From the NCBI GenBank assembly GCA_964594125.1, contig CAZQLL010000020.1:24220-88219 (forward strand): DNA of 64,000 nt. The letters run 5' to 3'. The stretch is from CAVRZJ01 sp964594125. GTDB lineage: Bacteria; Acidobacteriota; Thermoanaerobaculia; Thermoanaerobaculales; Thermoanaerobaculaceae. Below the pieces are notes generated by a model. It searched no databases and was not told the DNA's origin. It was given only the letters and a program-made list of their open reading frames with translations. A program made the position numbers and the translations under genes. The stretch's first letter is position 1, and each line of letters opens with the position of its first letter. Shown here one piece after another: positions 45,937 to 54,351 of the stretch.

Positions 45937-47637
45937 ATGAGCAAGCGGATCACCATCGACCCTATCACGCGCATCGAGGGACACCTCCGCATCGACGTCG
46001 ACGTCGACGGCGGCAAGATCCGGAACTCCTGGTCGTCGGGCCAGATGTTCCGCGGCATCGAGCGCATCCTCCAGGGGCGCGACCCGCGCGACGCCTGGCT
46101 GTTCACGCAACGCTTCTGCGGCGTGTGCACGACGGTCCACGCGATCGCCTCGGTGCGGGCCGTCGAGAACGCGCTCGCCATCGAGGTTCCCCTCAACGCC
46201 CAGCTCATCCGCAACATCATCGTGGCGGCACACGGGATGCACGACCACATCGTGCACTTCTACCACCTTGCGGCGCTCGACTGGGTAGACGTCGTCTCGG
46301 CGCTCAAGGCCGATCCTGCAAAGGCGTCGCAGCTCGCGGAGAGCCTGTCGCCGTGGCCGCGCAACTCGAAGCGCGAGCTCGAGGCGGTCAAGGCGAAGCT
46401 GGCGGCGTTCGTCGAGCGCGGGCAGCTCGGGCCGTTCACCAACGGGTACTGGGGGCACCCGGCGATGAAGCTGCCGCCGGAGGTCAACCTGCTCGCCGTC
46501 TCGCACTACCTGCAGGCGCTGGAATACCAGCAGACGGCCAACAAGGTCGTCGCGATCCTCGGCAGCAAGACGCCGAACATCCAGAACCTCGCGGTCGGCG
46601 GCGTCGCCAACGCCATCAACCTCGACAACCAGTCCACGCTCAACATGACCAAGCTGTACATGGTCAAGGACCTGCTCGACGAGGTCACGGCATTCATCCA
46701 GCAGGCGCTGATGGTCGACGTCGCGGCGGTCGGGGCGATGTACGCCGACTGGCTCGGGTACGGCGCCGGCGTCACCAACTACCTCGCCGTCCCCGAGATG
46801 CCGCTCGACCGCAAGGGCACGCAGTTCGACATGCCGGGCGGCACGATCTTCGACGGCGACCTGTCGACGCTCAAGCCGATCACCTCCTTCCAGGACGCGT
46901 ACTTCCGCGACAACGTCACGGAGGCGATCGCCCACTCGTGGTACGACGGCGACTGGAACAAGCACCCGTGGGAAGAGGACACGGTGCCGAAGTACACCGA
47001 GTTCCAGGACGACGGCCGCTACTCGTGGGTCAAGGCGCCGCGCTTCCAGGGGCGCCCGATGCAGGTGGGGCCGCTGGCCCAGGTGCTGGTCGCCTATGCT
47101 TCCGGCGACGCCCTGACGAAGAAGTGGGCCGACTGGATGCTCGCGACGGCCGGAACGGTGGCGGGCGTCACGCTGGGGCCGAACGTGCTGCACTCGACGC
47201 TCGGCCGGATCGCCGCCCGCGCGATCCGCACCGCGGTGCTCTCGGAGCTTGCGGTCAAGCACTGGCAGCTCCTGGTGGAGAACATCGCCAGGGGCGACAC
47301 CGACATCTTCACGCCGTGGCAGTACCCCAGGGGCGAGCAGCGCGGGTTCGGGTTCCACGAGGCGCCGCGCGGCACGCTCTCCCACTGGGTCGTGATCAGG
47401 GACGGCAAGATCGCCAACTACCAGGCGGTGGTGCCGTCGACGTGGAACGCCGGTCCGCGCGACGAGAAGGGCCAGAAGGGCCCCTACGAGGCGTGCCTGA
47501 TCGGCAATCCGGTGGCGGACCCGGAGCGGCCGCTCGAGGTGCTGCGCACGGTGCACTCGTTCGACCCCTGCCTGGCGTGCGCCATCCACACGCACGACGC
47601 GGAGGGCAAGGAGCTCGCAAGGGTTCGGGTACTGTAG
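45937..47637 (+). CDS. hybC: Group 1 [NiFe] hydrogenase large subunit
   Basis: 566 residues, normal length. DPITRIEGHLRIDVDVDGG at the N-terminus, L1 motif RFCGVCTTVHA (near residue 58), central TNYLAVPEMP and SWYDGDWNKHPW, and L2 motif FDPCLACAIHTHDAEGKEL near the end; the 15 residues after the motif His (THDAEGKELARVRVL) are the peptide cleaved on maturation. Exported as a complex with HybO by its Tat signal. ATG 45937 is preceded by GAGGGGG. Confidence 0.96.
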   Translation: MSKRITIDPITRIEGHLRIDVDVDGGKIRNSWSSGQMFRGIERILQGRDPRDAWLFTQRFCGVCTTVHAIASVRAVENALAIEVPLNAQLIRNIIVAAHGMHDHIVHFYHLAALDWVDVVSALKADPAKASQLAESLSPWPRNSKRELEAVKAKLAAFVERGQLGPFTNGYWGHPAMKLPPEVNLLAVSHYLQALEYQQTANKVVAILGSKTPNIQNLAVGGVANAINLDNQSTLNMTKLYMVKDLLDEVTAFIQQALMVDVAAVGAMYADWLGYGAGVTNYLAVPEMPLDRKGTQFDMPGGTIFDGDLSTLKPITSFQDAYFRDNVTEAIAHSWYDGDWNKHPWEEDTVPKYTEFQDDGRYSWVKAPRFQGRPMQVGPLAQVLVAYASGDALTKKWADWMLATAGTVAGVTLGPNVLHSTLGRIAARAIRTAVLSELAVKHWQLLVENIARGDTDIFTPWQYPRGEQRGFGFHEAPRGTLSHWVVIRDGKIANYQAVVPSTWNAGPRDEKGQKGPYEACLIGNPVADPERPLEVLRTVHSFDPCLACAIHTHDAEGKELARVRVL

Positions 47638-47641
47638 AGCG

Positions 47642-48196
47642 ATGAGTGGAGACCCGCACGGCGAGGCCGGATCCCGGCGCATCGCGGTCCTCGGCCTCGG
47701 CAACGTGCTGCAGGGCGACGACGCGCTCGGGCCGTACGCCGTCGAGCTCCTGCGCTGCACGTGGGACTTTCCCCCGGGGGTGACCGTGCTCGACGCCGGC
47801 ACTCCCGGGCTCGATCTCACGCCGTACATCGCCGGGCTGGACGCGCTCGTCGTCGTCGACGCTGTGCGGGCGACCGGCTCGCCGGGCGAGCTGCGCTCCT
47901 ACCGGCGGGCCGAGCTGCTCGAGACGCCGCCGCCGCAGCGGCTCTCGCCCCACGACCCGGGCTTGAAGGAGTGCCTGCTGTCGCTCGATCTGATCGGTCA
48001 GTCGCCCGGCGAGGTGCTCCTCGTGGGCCTGATCCCGGCCACGGTCGAGACCGGCGTCGGCCTCAGCCCGGCGGTGCAGGCCGGCGTCCCGGCGGTCGCG
48101 GCGGCGGTCCTCGCCGAGCTCGCGCGGCTGGGCGTGCCGGCGAGCCGCAAGGAGCAGCCACGCGCGCCCGACCTGTGGTGGGAGCGTGCGCCATGA
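47642..48196 (+). CDS. hybD: Hydrogenase maturation endopeptidase (HybD type)
   Basis: 184-residue nickel-dependent protease for the HybC C-terminus. LGLGNVLQGDDALGPYAVELL contains the conserved acidic residue, VVVDAVRA the Asp and SPHDPGLKECLLSLDL the His. ATG 47642, 4 nt after hybC; overlaps the next gene by 4 nt. It is distinct in sequence from the protease behind hyhL. Confidence 0.93.
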   Translation: MSGDPHGEAGSRRIAVLGLGNVLQGDDALGPYAVELLRCTWDFPPGVTVLDAGTPGLDLTPYIAGLDALVVVDAVRATGSPGELRSYRRAELLETPPPQRLSPHDPGLKECLLSLDLIGQSPGEVLLVGLIPATVETGVGLSPAVQAGVPAVAAAVLAELARLGVPASRKEQPRAPDLWWERAP

Positions 48197-48576
48197 GGGA
48201 ACGTCTCGCCGCGCTCGAGCCCTGGGTGGTGTCGCTGATCGCGGCGCACACGGTCGGCGTCGGCCTGATGCTGCTGCTCGCGCCGGTGTGGTCGTGCACG
48301 GTGTTCGGAGGCTGGCCCGCCCTCGGCCCGTTGTTCTTCCCCCGGCAGTCCGGGATCTTCCACTTCGTGCTGGCGTTCGCGTACCTGTACGAGTACTTCC
48401 GCCACCGCGGCGTGGTCATCATGGTGAGTGCGAAGGCCTTCGCGGTCGTGTTCCTGCTCGGTTGCACGATACTCGACGGCGTGCCGTGGGTGGTGCCGTT
48501 CTCGGCCGTGACGGACGGGCTGATGGGGCTGACGGTGATCGCGGTGCGGCGACTGACAGGGAGAGTGGAGAGGTAG
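48193..48576 (+). CDS. Small four-helix membrane protein at the end of the hyb operon
   Basis: 127 residues, no family recognised. Four hydrophobic segments: WVVSLIAAHTVGVGLMLLLA, the FFPRQSGIFHFVLAFAYLYEYF region, a helix around FAVVFLLGCTI and a last one around GLMGLTVIAV. Charged loops (RHRG) between them. The ATGA overlap with hybD shows it belongs to the hydrogenase operon, but no hydrogenase role is known to me. The stop TAG lies at the edge of a heptad repeat. Confidence 0.75.
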   Translation: MRERLAALEPWVVSLIAAHTVGVGLMLLLAPVWSCTVFGGWPALGPLFFPRQSGIFHFVLAFAYLYEYFRHRGVVIMVSAKAFAVVFLLGCTILDGVPWVVPFSAVTDGLMGLTVIAVRRLTGRVER

Positions 48577-48953
48577 GAGGCAGGCGTCAGGCGTTGGGCG
48601 TTGCGAGCGTGTGAAGGGGGTTTGTTCACAGGAGCGCCCGGAGCCTGCGCCAGTCGAGCCGACCCTGGCTCGCCGCCGGCGGATCGCGTCTGCTCTCGCC
48701 TCTTGTCGCCGGCCACGCGAACCTGAAGGAACCTGACACGCGCCGGGATCGGGCAGCAGCGGCATCATCCGCGCCAAAGGCGAGCATGAGTCAGCGGCGA
48801 GACGCAGCCGCAAGGACCCATGCAGCGCCGTTTCGCCGTCCCGGCATCTGCCGAGCGCCAGCCCTGCTGCATGAGGGAGTGAAGTTTCACGTGCCGCGCC
48901 GGCGCCCGGCCACGATCACGCACTTCTGCAACTTCGACGACAACTCCCGGTTC
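48577..48953. other. 377-bp convergent gap
   Basis: Heptad repeats at both ends (48579-48605 and 48953-48966), an inverted repeat TGTGAA/TTCACA (about 48611-48632) and GTGAA-GT-TTCAC followed by GTGC (48879-48894), whose 10-mer TTTCACGTGC also occurs in the hyh leader. No gene seen. Confidence 0.6.
48579..48605 (+). repeat. Heptad repeat after the hyb operon
   Basis: GGCAGGC, GTCAGGC, GTTGGGC, GTTGCG: 7-bp period, starting 3 nt after the stop codon of the membrane-protein gene. Confidence 0.7.
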
Positions 48954-50522
48954 TCAACTCTCGACGTGATCGTCGTCGCGCCGGGGCGCCGACTCTTCCC
49001 CACCCTCCGCCTGCGGCGACGACGACCCAGCTTCGTACACCTCCTGCACCTGGTCGACGCCGAACTGGATCGTCGTGGTGATGTAGTCGTGCATCGCCTG
49101 CTGCAGGCCGTGCGCCTCGGGGTCACGGCCGAGCACCTCGAGGCAGATCTCGTTGAGCGTCTCCAGCGCCGCGCACAGCTCGAGCTCCGAGAAGCCCTGC
49201 CGGAGGCGTCGCTCGGCGAGATCGCGGCAGTACGTCATGAACACTGCCTTCTCGCGCGTGCGGACAGCGTCCATGAGGCGCTGGAGCACGAGACGGTGGT
49301 GCCAGGCGTGCTCCTCGGGGGAGAAGCGCTGGTAGGAGGGGAAGCGATCACGGAACGCAGGCCCGAGGAGCCGGTCGGTGAAGAGGTTCTGGATCACCTC
49401 CTCATGGTGCTCGAGGAGGGCGTGCAGGCGCAGGAACGAGCGCACCCGCACCGTCTTGAGGGCGGCCTGGTTGCGCTGGTTCCACTCCAGCGGGTCGGTC
49501 TTGAAGTTCTCGATCAGGAACGGCATGCGGCGGACAATGTGAAGGCGCGGCACCGTGCTCCAGCCGAGCCGCTGGCGCGTCCGGCTGGCGTCGACGGTGA
49601 GGCTCAGGTCGATGTAGCGCGCCATCCACGGGCGCTCGAAGGGGCGGTTCCCGGCCAGCCGTCCGGCCGCATCGCGCATCCACATCCCCGGTCCGCAGAG
49701 GAGTTTCGGCATCAGGAAGGGACGGCGGCGATACCCGTAGTAGGAGAGCGTCGCGGCCTCGAACAGCTCGCGGTGGTTCACCGCGCCGTCCGGGCTCGCG
49801 ATCACGACCTCGCACGCAGCGAGCTGATCGACCTTCGCGAGCAGCGTCGAGAAAAACCGCGGGACCTCGCGGATGTGCAGGTAGGGGATCGCCGAGAGCC
49901 CCTTGCCGCCGAGCAGGCGCGCGTTCCACGCCGACGACAGCCAGGCGCCGAGAAAGAAAAACAGCGGCGCGTACTCGCACCAGTCGGAGAAAAGCGCCGC
50001 GAAGCGCACGATCACCGGGTGGAAGTCGTCGCGGTACTCGCGCAGCATCTCCTCGCCGATGCGCTTGGTGATCGAGTAGAGGTGCTCGCCGTCGGGCGGG
50101 CTCGCCTCGGTCAGCGCGCGTCCGGGGGGCGGGTAGGCGCACGCCGCCACCGAGCTCGCAAAGAGGAAGTGCTTCGGGCGAAGCGTGTGCCGGCACTCCT
50201 CGAGGACGTTGCGCAGTCCGTTGACGTTGGTCCGCCAGTACTCCGGGTGCTCCTCGCCGGTGAAGTCGTAGTGCGCGGCGAGGTGGATGATGACGTCGGC
50301 GCCGCCGCCCTCGGCGACCATCCGGAACACGGCGGCGAGCGGCTCCCGGTCGCCGATGTCGACCTGGAACCACGAGATGTTCGGGTGGATCGGCGCCCCG
50401 CAGCGCGTCTGCGAGCGCCGCGCCATCGCGATCACCTGGAAGCTCTCCTTGAGGGCGTCGAGCAGGTGGCGGCCGATGAAACCCGACGCGCCGGTCACGA
50501 CGATCCTCGGGAGAGCGGTCAC
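48954..50522 (-). CDS. Extended SDR fused to a C-terminal helical domain
   Basis: 522 residues. Residues 1-330 are an NAD-dependent epimerase/3-beta-HSD-type SDR: TGASGFIGRHLLDAL, IIHLAAHYDFTGEE, SSVAA, and YSITK with catalytic Tyr149 and Lys153. Residues about 353-490 (ALLEHHEEVIQNLF...ALETLNEICLEVL) are all-helical and resemble the RsbR/RsbRD N-terminal sensor type; I infer this only from pattern. The last 25 residues are acidic and the stop TGA lies in a heptad repeat. GTG 50522 is 6 nt behind TAAAAT, i.e. leaderless. Between the hyb and hyp operons on the opposite strand; no known hydrogenase role. Confidence 0.78.
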   Translation of the reverse strand: MTALPRIVVTGASGFIGRHLLDALKESFQVIAMARRSQTRCGAPIHPNISWFQVDIGDREPLAAVFRMVAEGGGADVIIHLAAHYDFTGEEHPEYWRTNVNGLRNVLEECRHTLRPKHFLFASSVAACAYPPPGRALTEASPPDGEHLYSITKRIGEEMLREYRDDFHPVIVRFAALFSDWCEYAPLFFFLGAWLSSAWNARLLGGKGLSAIPYLHIREVPRFFSTLLAKVDQLAACEVVIASPDGAVNHRELFEAATLSYYGYRRRPFLMPKLLCGPGMWMRDAAGRLAGNRPFERPWMARYIDLSLTVDASRTRQRLGWSTVPRLHIVRRMPFLIENFKTDPLEWNQRNQAALKTVRVRSFLRLHALLEHHEEVIQNLFTDRLLGPAFRDRFPSYQRFSPEEHAWHHRLVLQRLMDAVRTREKAVFMTYCRDLAERRLRQGFSELELCAALETLNEICLEVLGRDPEAHGLQQAMHDYITTTIQFGVDQVQEVYEAGSSSPQAEGGEESAPRRDDDHVES

Positions 50523-50528
50523 ACCCTC

Positions 50529-50534
50529 ATTTTA
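50529..50534 (-). promoter_or_regulatory. Leaderless -10 box of the SDR fusion gene
   Basis: TAAAAT on the minus strand with a 6-nt gap to GTG 50522. Confidence 0.5.
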
Positions 50535-50724
50535 CAGTTCTTCCACACTGCCGCCAGCGTCCGCGAGAGCCCGCGCCGGCGGCGTCGGTCGCCGATCTCC
50601 GTGGCGATCGCCGCGCTCGCGCCCACGATGGGCCTGATCGCCGGGTCCGCCGCCTGCTACCATCGTGGGCTGCGGCTTCCGGGCGCTGTGCCGGCGGCTG
50701 CAGGCCGGAACCGCGGAGCGGGCG

Positions 50725-51099
50725 ATGCACGAGATGGGGATCGCGATGAGCATCTACGACACCTGCCGCGCCGCGGTGGCGAAGCACGGCGGCGGGCGGA
50801 TGGAGTCGGTGCAGGTGGCGGTGGGGGAGCTCTCGGCGCTCGAGCCGGAGCTGCTGCGCTTCGCGTGGGAGGCGGTGGTGGAGCGCGGGCCGCACCGCGG
50901 GTGCCGGCTCGAGGTGGAGTGGCGGCCGGCGAAGCAGCACTGCCCCGCGTGCGCCGCCGAGAAGCCGCGCGCCGCCGGCTCGTGGCTGCGGTTGTGCCCC
51001 GACTGCGGCGGGCCGCTGGCGATCGCGGGGGGCGACGACCTCGACATCCTGCACGTCTCCTTCGTGAGCTATGATGCGGCGGGGGGAGGCGAGACGTGA
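50725..51099 (+). CDS. hypA: Hydrogenase nickel chaperone HypA
   Basis: 124 residues. The mature N-terminus MHEMGIAMSIYD carries the nickel-binding Met-His-Glu, and the zinc site is HCPAC...LCPDCGG (two CxxC). It passes nickel with HypB to the large-subunit precursors. ATG 50725 is certain because the His must be residue 2; upstream in-frame codons are not used. First gene of hypABFCDE; a TACCAT box lies at about 50658. hypB overlaps its end by 4 nt. Confidence 0.95.
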   Translation: MHEMGIAMSIYDTCRAAVAKHGGGRMESVQVAVGELSALEPELLRFAWEAVVERGPHRGCRLEVEWRPAKQHCPACAAEKPRAAGSWLRLCPDCGGPLAIAGGDDLDILHVSFVSYDAAGGGET

Positions 51100-51764
51100 G
51101 CGAGCTCGACGTCAGGCAGCGCATTCTCGCCGCGAACGAGGCGGCCGCCGCCGGGGTGCGCTCGCGCTTTCGCGCGGCCGGGACGCTGGTCGTCAACCTG
51201 ATCTCCTCGCCCGGCTCAGGCAAGACCACGCTCCTCGAGGCGACCGTTGCGCGCCTCAAGGGCACGCTGCGGATGGCGGCGATCGACGGCGACATCGCCA
51301 CCGAGCGCGATGCCGACCGCCTGCGCGCCGCCGGCATACCGGCGCGCCAGATCCTCACCGGCGGCGCCTGCCACCTCGACGCCCGCCAGGTCGAGGCGGC
51401 GCTCGCCGAGGCGGCGTTCCCGGAGGTCGACGTGCTGCTCATCGAGAACGTCGGCAACCTCATCTGCCCGACCTCGTACGACCTCGGCGAGGACTGCAAG
51501 GTGGCGCTGCTGTCGGTCACCGAGGGGGACGACAAGCCGTTCAAGTACCCGGCGATCTTCGCCAAGGCGGGGATCACCGTGATCACCAAGGCCGACCTGC
51601 TGCCGCACGTCGCGTTCGACCTGCCGGCGGTGCGCGAGCAGGTGCGCGTGCTCAACCCGACGGGCCGCCTGCTCGTCACATCTGCCCGCAGCGGCGAAGG
51701 GATGGACCGGTGGTGCGGCCTGCTGGAGGAGCTCCTCCGGGGCAAGCGGTCGGAGCGCTCGTAG
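51096..51764 (+). CDS. hypB: Hydrogenase nickel incorporation GTPase HypB
   Basis: 222 residues. P-loop LISSPGSGKTTLLEAT at about 37-52, metal-site motif GGACHLDARQVEAAL, LLIENVGNLICPTSYDLGED (switch II) and ITKADLLPHV (NKxD-type). It lacks both the His-rich stretch and the N-terminal CXXCGC of some HypB proteins, so it has only the dimer-interface metal site. GTG 51096. Confidence 0.95.
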   Translation: MSELDVRQRILAANEAAAAGVRSRFRAAGTLVVNLISSPGSGKTTLLEATVARLKGTLRMAAIDGDIATERDADRLRAAGIPARQILTGGACHLDARQVEAALAEAAFPEVDVLLIENVGNLICPTSYDLGEDCKVALLSVTEGDDKPFKYPAIFAKAGITVITKADLLPHVAFDLPAVREQVRVLNPTGRLLVTSARSGEGMDRWCGLLEELLRGKRSERS

Positions 51765-54112
51765 GCGCCGCCGCCCGCGCTGTCCGCTTCCGCATCGCGT
51801 GTCGGGGCGTGGTGCAGGGCGTCGGGTTCCGGCCGTCCGTGTACCGGCTGGCGACCACGCTCGGGCTCGGCGGCTGGGTGTGCAACTCCCCGGACGGCGT
51901 CATCGTCGAGGTCGAGGGCCCGGAGGAGGCGGTCGGGCGTTTCATCGTCGGGGTGCAGACGTCGTTGCCGCCGCTCGCCCGCCTGACCGACATCGAGGTG
52001 CATGCGGTTGAGCCGGAAGCGGAGGCGGCGTTCCGCGTGCTGGCGTCGGCGGAGGGGAGGCGGCAGCGCGCGCTGGTGCCGCCCGACACCGCGCTGTGCG
52101 CCGAGTGCCGCGCCGAGATGGACGACCCGCAGGACCGCAGGCACGCGTTCGCCTTCACCACCTGCACCAACTGCGGCCCGCGTTTCTCGCTGGTGCGCGG
52201 GCTGCCGTACGACCGCGAGCGCACCGCGATGGCGTGCTTCCCGCTGTGCGAGGCGTGCGAGCGCGAGTACACCGACCCCGGCGACCGCCGCTTCCACGCC
52301 GAGCCGGTATGCTGCCCGGAGTGCGGGCCGCGGCTATGGCTGCAGGACGCGCAGGGTATGGTGGCCGACCGCGCCGACGCGGCGCTGGCGGCGGCGCGCC
52401 GGGCGCTGGCCGGCGGCGAGATCGTCGCGGTGAAGGGGCTCGGCGGGTTCCAGCTCGCGTGCGACGCCGCGTCCGACGCCGCCGTCGCCCGCCTGCGCGA
52501 GCGCAAGCGGCGCCCGGCCAAGGCGCTCGCGGTGATGGTGCCGGACCTCGCCGCTGCCGAGCGGCTCGTGCTCCTCTCCGATCACGGGCGCGCCGCGCTG
52601 GTCTCGCCACGGGCGCCGATCGTGCTGGCGCCGCGCCGGGCCGGCGCGCCGCTCGCCGGCGGCATTGCGCCCGGCCTCGACGACCTCGGCGTTCTTCTGC
52701 CGACCACCCCGCTGCACGTCGAGCTGTTCCGCGGCGCCGCCTTCGCGGCGCTGGTGATGACCTCGGGCAACGCCAGCGACGAACCGATCTGCCGCTCCAA
52801 CCGCGAAGCGCTGGCGCGCCTGGCGCCGATCGCCGACGCCTTCCTGCTGCACGACCGCGACGTGGTGCGGCGCGTCGACGACTCCGTCGAGCGCGACGCC
52901 GGGGACGGCGTGGTGGTGCTGCGGCGGGCGCGCGGCCACGTGCCCGCGCCGCTGCGCCTGCCGGTCGCCGCCCCCGAGCCGGTGCTGGCGCTCGGCGGCT
53001 ATCTGCAGGCGACGGTGTGCCTGGCGCTCGGCCGCGAGGCGTTCCCTTCGCAGCACGTCGGCGACCTCGACGCCGAGGCGGCGCGCGCCTTCCTCGCCGA
53101 GGTGGCGGCCGGTCTCGAGGAGTTCCTCGATGTCGAGGCGCGCCTGCTGGTCGTCGACGAGCACCCCGACTACCCGAGCGCCTGGCTCGGCGACCGCCTC
53201 GCGCGCATGCGCGATGGCCGGGTGCTGCCGGTGCAGCACCACCTGGCGCACGCCGCTGCGGTGCTGGCCGAGCACGGCCGCTTCCCGGGCCCCGGCGAGA
53301 CGGCGTTGGCGGTGGCGCTCGACGGCACCGGGTGGGGCGAGGACGAGACCGCCTGGGGCGGTGAGTGGATCGAGCTCTCGGGCGAGCTCGCCTGGCGGCG
53401 GGTCGCCCGCCTGGAACCGCTGCCGCTGGTCGGCGGCGAGGCGGCGGTGCGCGAGCCGTGGCGGGTGCTCGCGGCGGCGCTCGCCCGCCGCGGGATGGCG
53501 GATGCGCTGGCGCGGTTGCCGGTGGCCGCGGCGGTGCCCCGCGAGCGGCTGCGGCAGGTGGCGGAGCTGTCGGCGAGCGGCGAGTGGGCGCAGGCGAGCG
53601 GCGCCGGCCGGGTGTTCGAGGCGGCGGGGGCGCTGCTCGGAGCTGCGGCCGTGAACTCGTACGAGGGCGAGGCGGCGGCGCGCAGCGAGGCGCTGGCGGC
53701 GTCGTGCGGCGAGGCGCCCGCCAGGTGGGATGTCGCCGCGGTCGCCGTCGGCCCGGCGGGCGAGCCGGTGCTCGCGAGCTCGGCGCTGTTGGCCGAGGCG
53801 GCGGAGCGCCTGCTCGCCGGCGAGGCGCGCGAGCGCGTCGCCGCCGGGTTCCACGCCGCGTTCGCGGCGGCTGCCGGCGAGATCACGCGCCGCGTGGCGG
53901 CGGGGCGGCACGCGCGCGTCGCGGTCGGCGGCGGCTGCATGGTCAACCGGCTGCTGCGCCGCGGCATGGCGGCGGAGTTCGCGACGGCCGGAGTGGAGGC
54001 GCTGCTGCCGGCGCGGGTGCCGCCCGGAGACGGCGGGCTGTCCTATGGGCAGGCGGTGCTCGGCGCGGCGGCGCTGGCGCGGCGCGCGGATCCGCGCTAC
54101 CTGGGGGGGTGA
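51713..54112 (+). CDS. hypF: Carbamoyltransferase HypF
   Basis: About 799 residues; makes the cyanide ligand precursor with HypE from carbamoyl phosphate. Domains in order: acylphosphatase (GVVQGVGFRPSVYRLA), two Cys4 zinc fingers (CAECRAEM...CTNCGPRFS and CEACEREY...CCPECGP), YrdC-like (FQLACDAASDAAVARLRERKRRP), and Kae1-like (VQHHLAHAAAVLAEHG, VALDGTGWGEDE, GGGCMVNRLL). Start is uncertain: GTG 51713 (or 51710) overlaps hypB by about 50 nt; no later start keeps the first strand intact. Confidence 0.93.
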   Translation: MRPAGGAPPGQAVGALVGAAARAVRFRIACRGVVQGVGFRPSVYRLATTLGLGGWVCNSPDGVIVEVEGPEEAVGRFIVGVQTSLPPLARLTDIEVHAVEPEAEAAFRVLASAEGRRQRALVPPDTALCAECRAEMDDPQDRRHAFAFTTCTNCGPRFSLVRGLPYDRERTAMACFPLCEACEREYTDPGDRRFHAEPVCCPECGPRLWLQDAQGMVADRADAALAAARRALAGGEIVAVKGLGGFQLACDAASDAAVARLRERKRRPAKALAVMVPDLAAAERLVLLSDHGRAALVSPRAPIVLAPRRAGAPLAGGIAPGLDDLGVLLPTTPLHVELFRGAAFAALVMTSGNASDEPICRSNREALARLAPIADAFLLHDRDVVRRVDDSVERDAGDGVVVLRRARGHVPAPLRLPVAAPEPVLALGGYLQATVCLALGREAFPSQHVGDLDAEAARAFLAEVAAGLEEFLDVEARLLVVDEHPDYPSAWLGDRLARMRDGRVLPVQHHLAHAAAVLAEHGRFPGPGETALAVALDGTGWGEDETAWGGEWIELSGELAWRRVARLEPLPLVGGEAAVREPWRVLAAALARRGMADALARLPVAAAVPRERLRQVAELSASGEWAQASGAGRVFEAAGALLGAAAVNSYEGEAAARSEALAASCGEAPARWDVAAVAVGPAGEPVLASSALLAEAAERLLAGEARERVAAGFHAAFAAAAGEITRRVAAGRHARVAVGGGCMVNRLLRRGMAAEFATAGVEALLPARVPPGDGGLSYGQAVLGAAALARRADPRYLGG

Positions 54113-54117
54113 GCGAG

Positions 54118-54351
54118 ATGTGCCTGGCGATTCCGATGCAGCTCGTGAAGCGCGACGAGGGGCTCGGCACCGTCGAGATCGACGGGGTGCAGCGCGAGGT
54201 GTCGCTGATGCTGCTCGCGGACGCGCAGGTGGGCGAGTTCCTGCTCGTGCACGCCGGCTTCGCGATCGGCCGCGTCGACGAGGCGGAGGCGAAGGAGACG
54301 CTCGAGCTGCTGCGCCAGCTCGGCGACGCCGGCGAGGCGGCACGATGGTGA
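54118..54351 (+). CDS. hypC: Hydrogenase assembly chaperone HypC
   Basis: 77 residues starting MCLAIPMQL; Cys2 becomes N-terminal after Met removal and binds iron with HypD. ATG 54118 is therefore correct over GTG 54109. The OB-like core VSLMLLADAQVGEFLLVHAGFAIGRVDEAEA is typical. Overlaps hypD by 7 nt. One hypC serves two hydrogenases in this window. Confidence 0.95.
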   Translation: MCLAIPMQLVKRDEGLGTVEIDGVQREVSLMLLADAQVGEFLLVHAGFAIGRVDEAEAKETLELLRQLGDAGEAARW

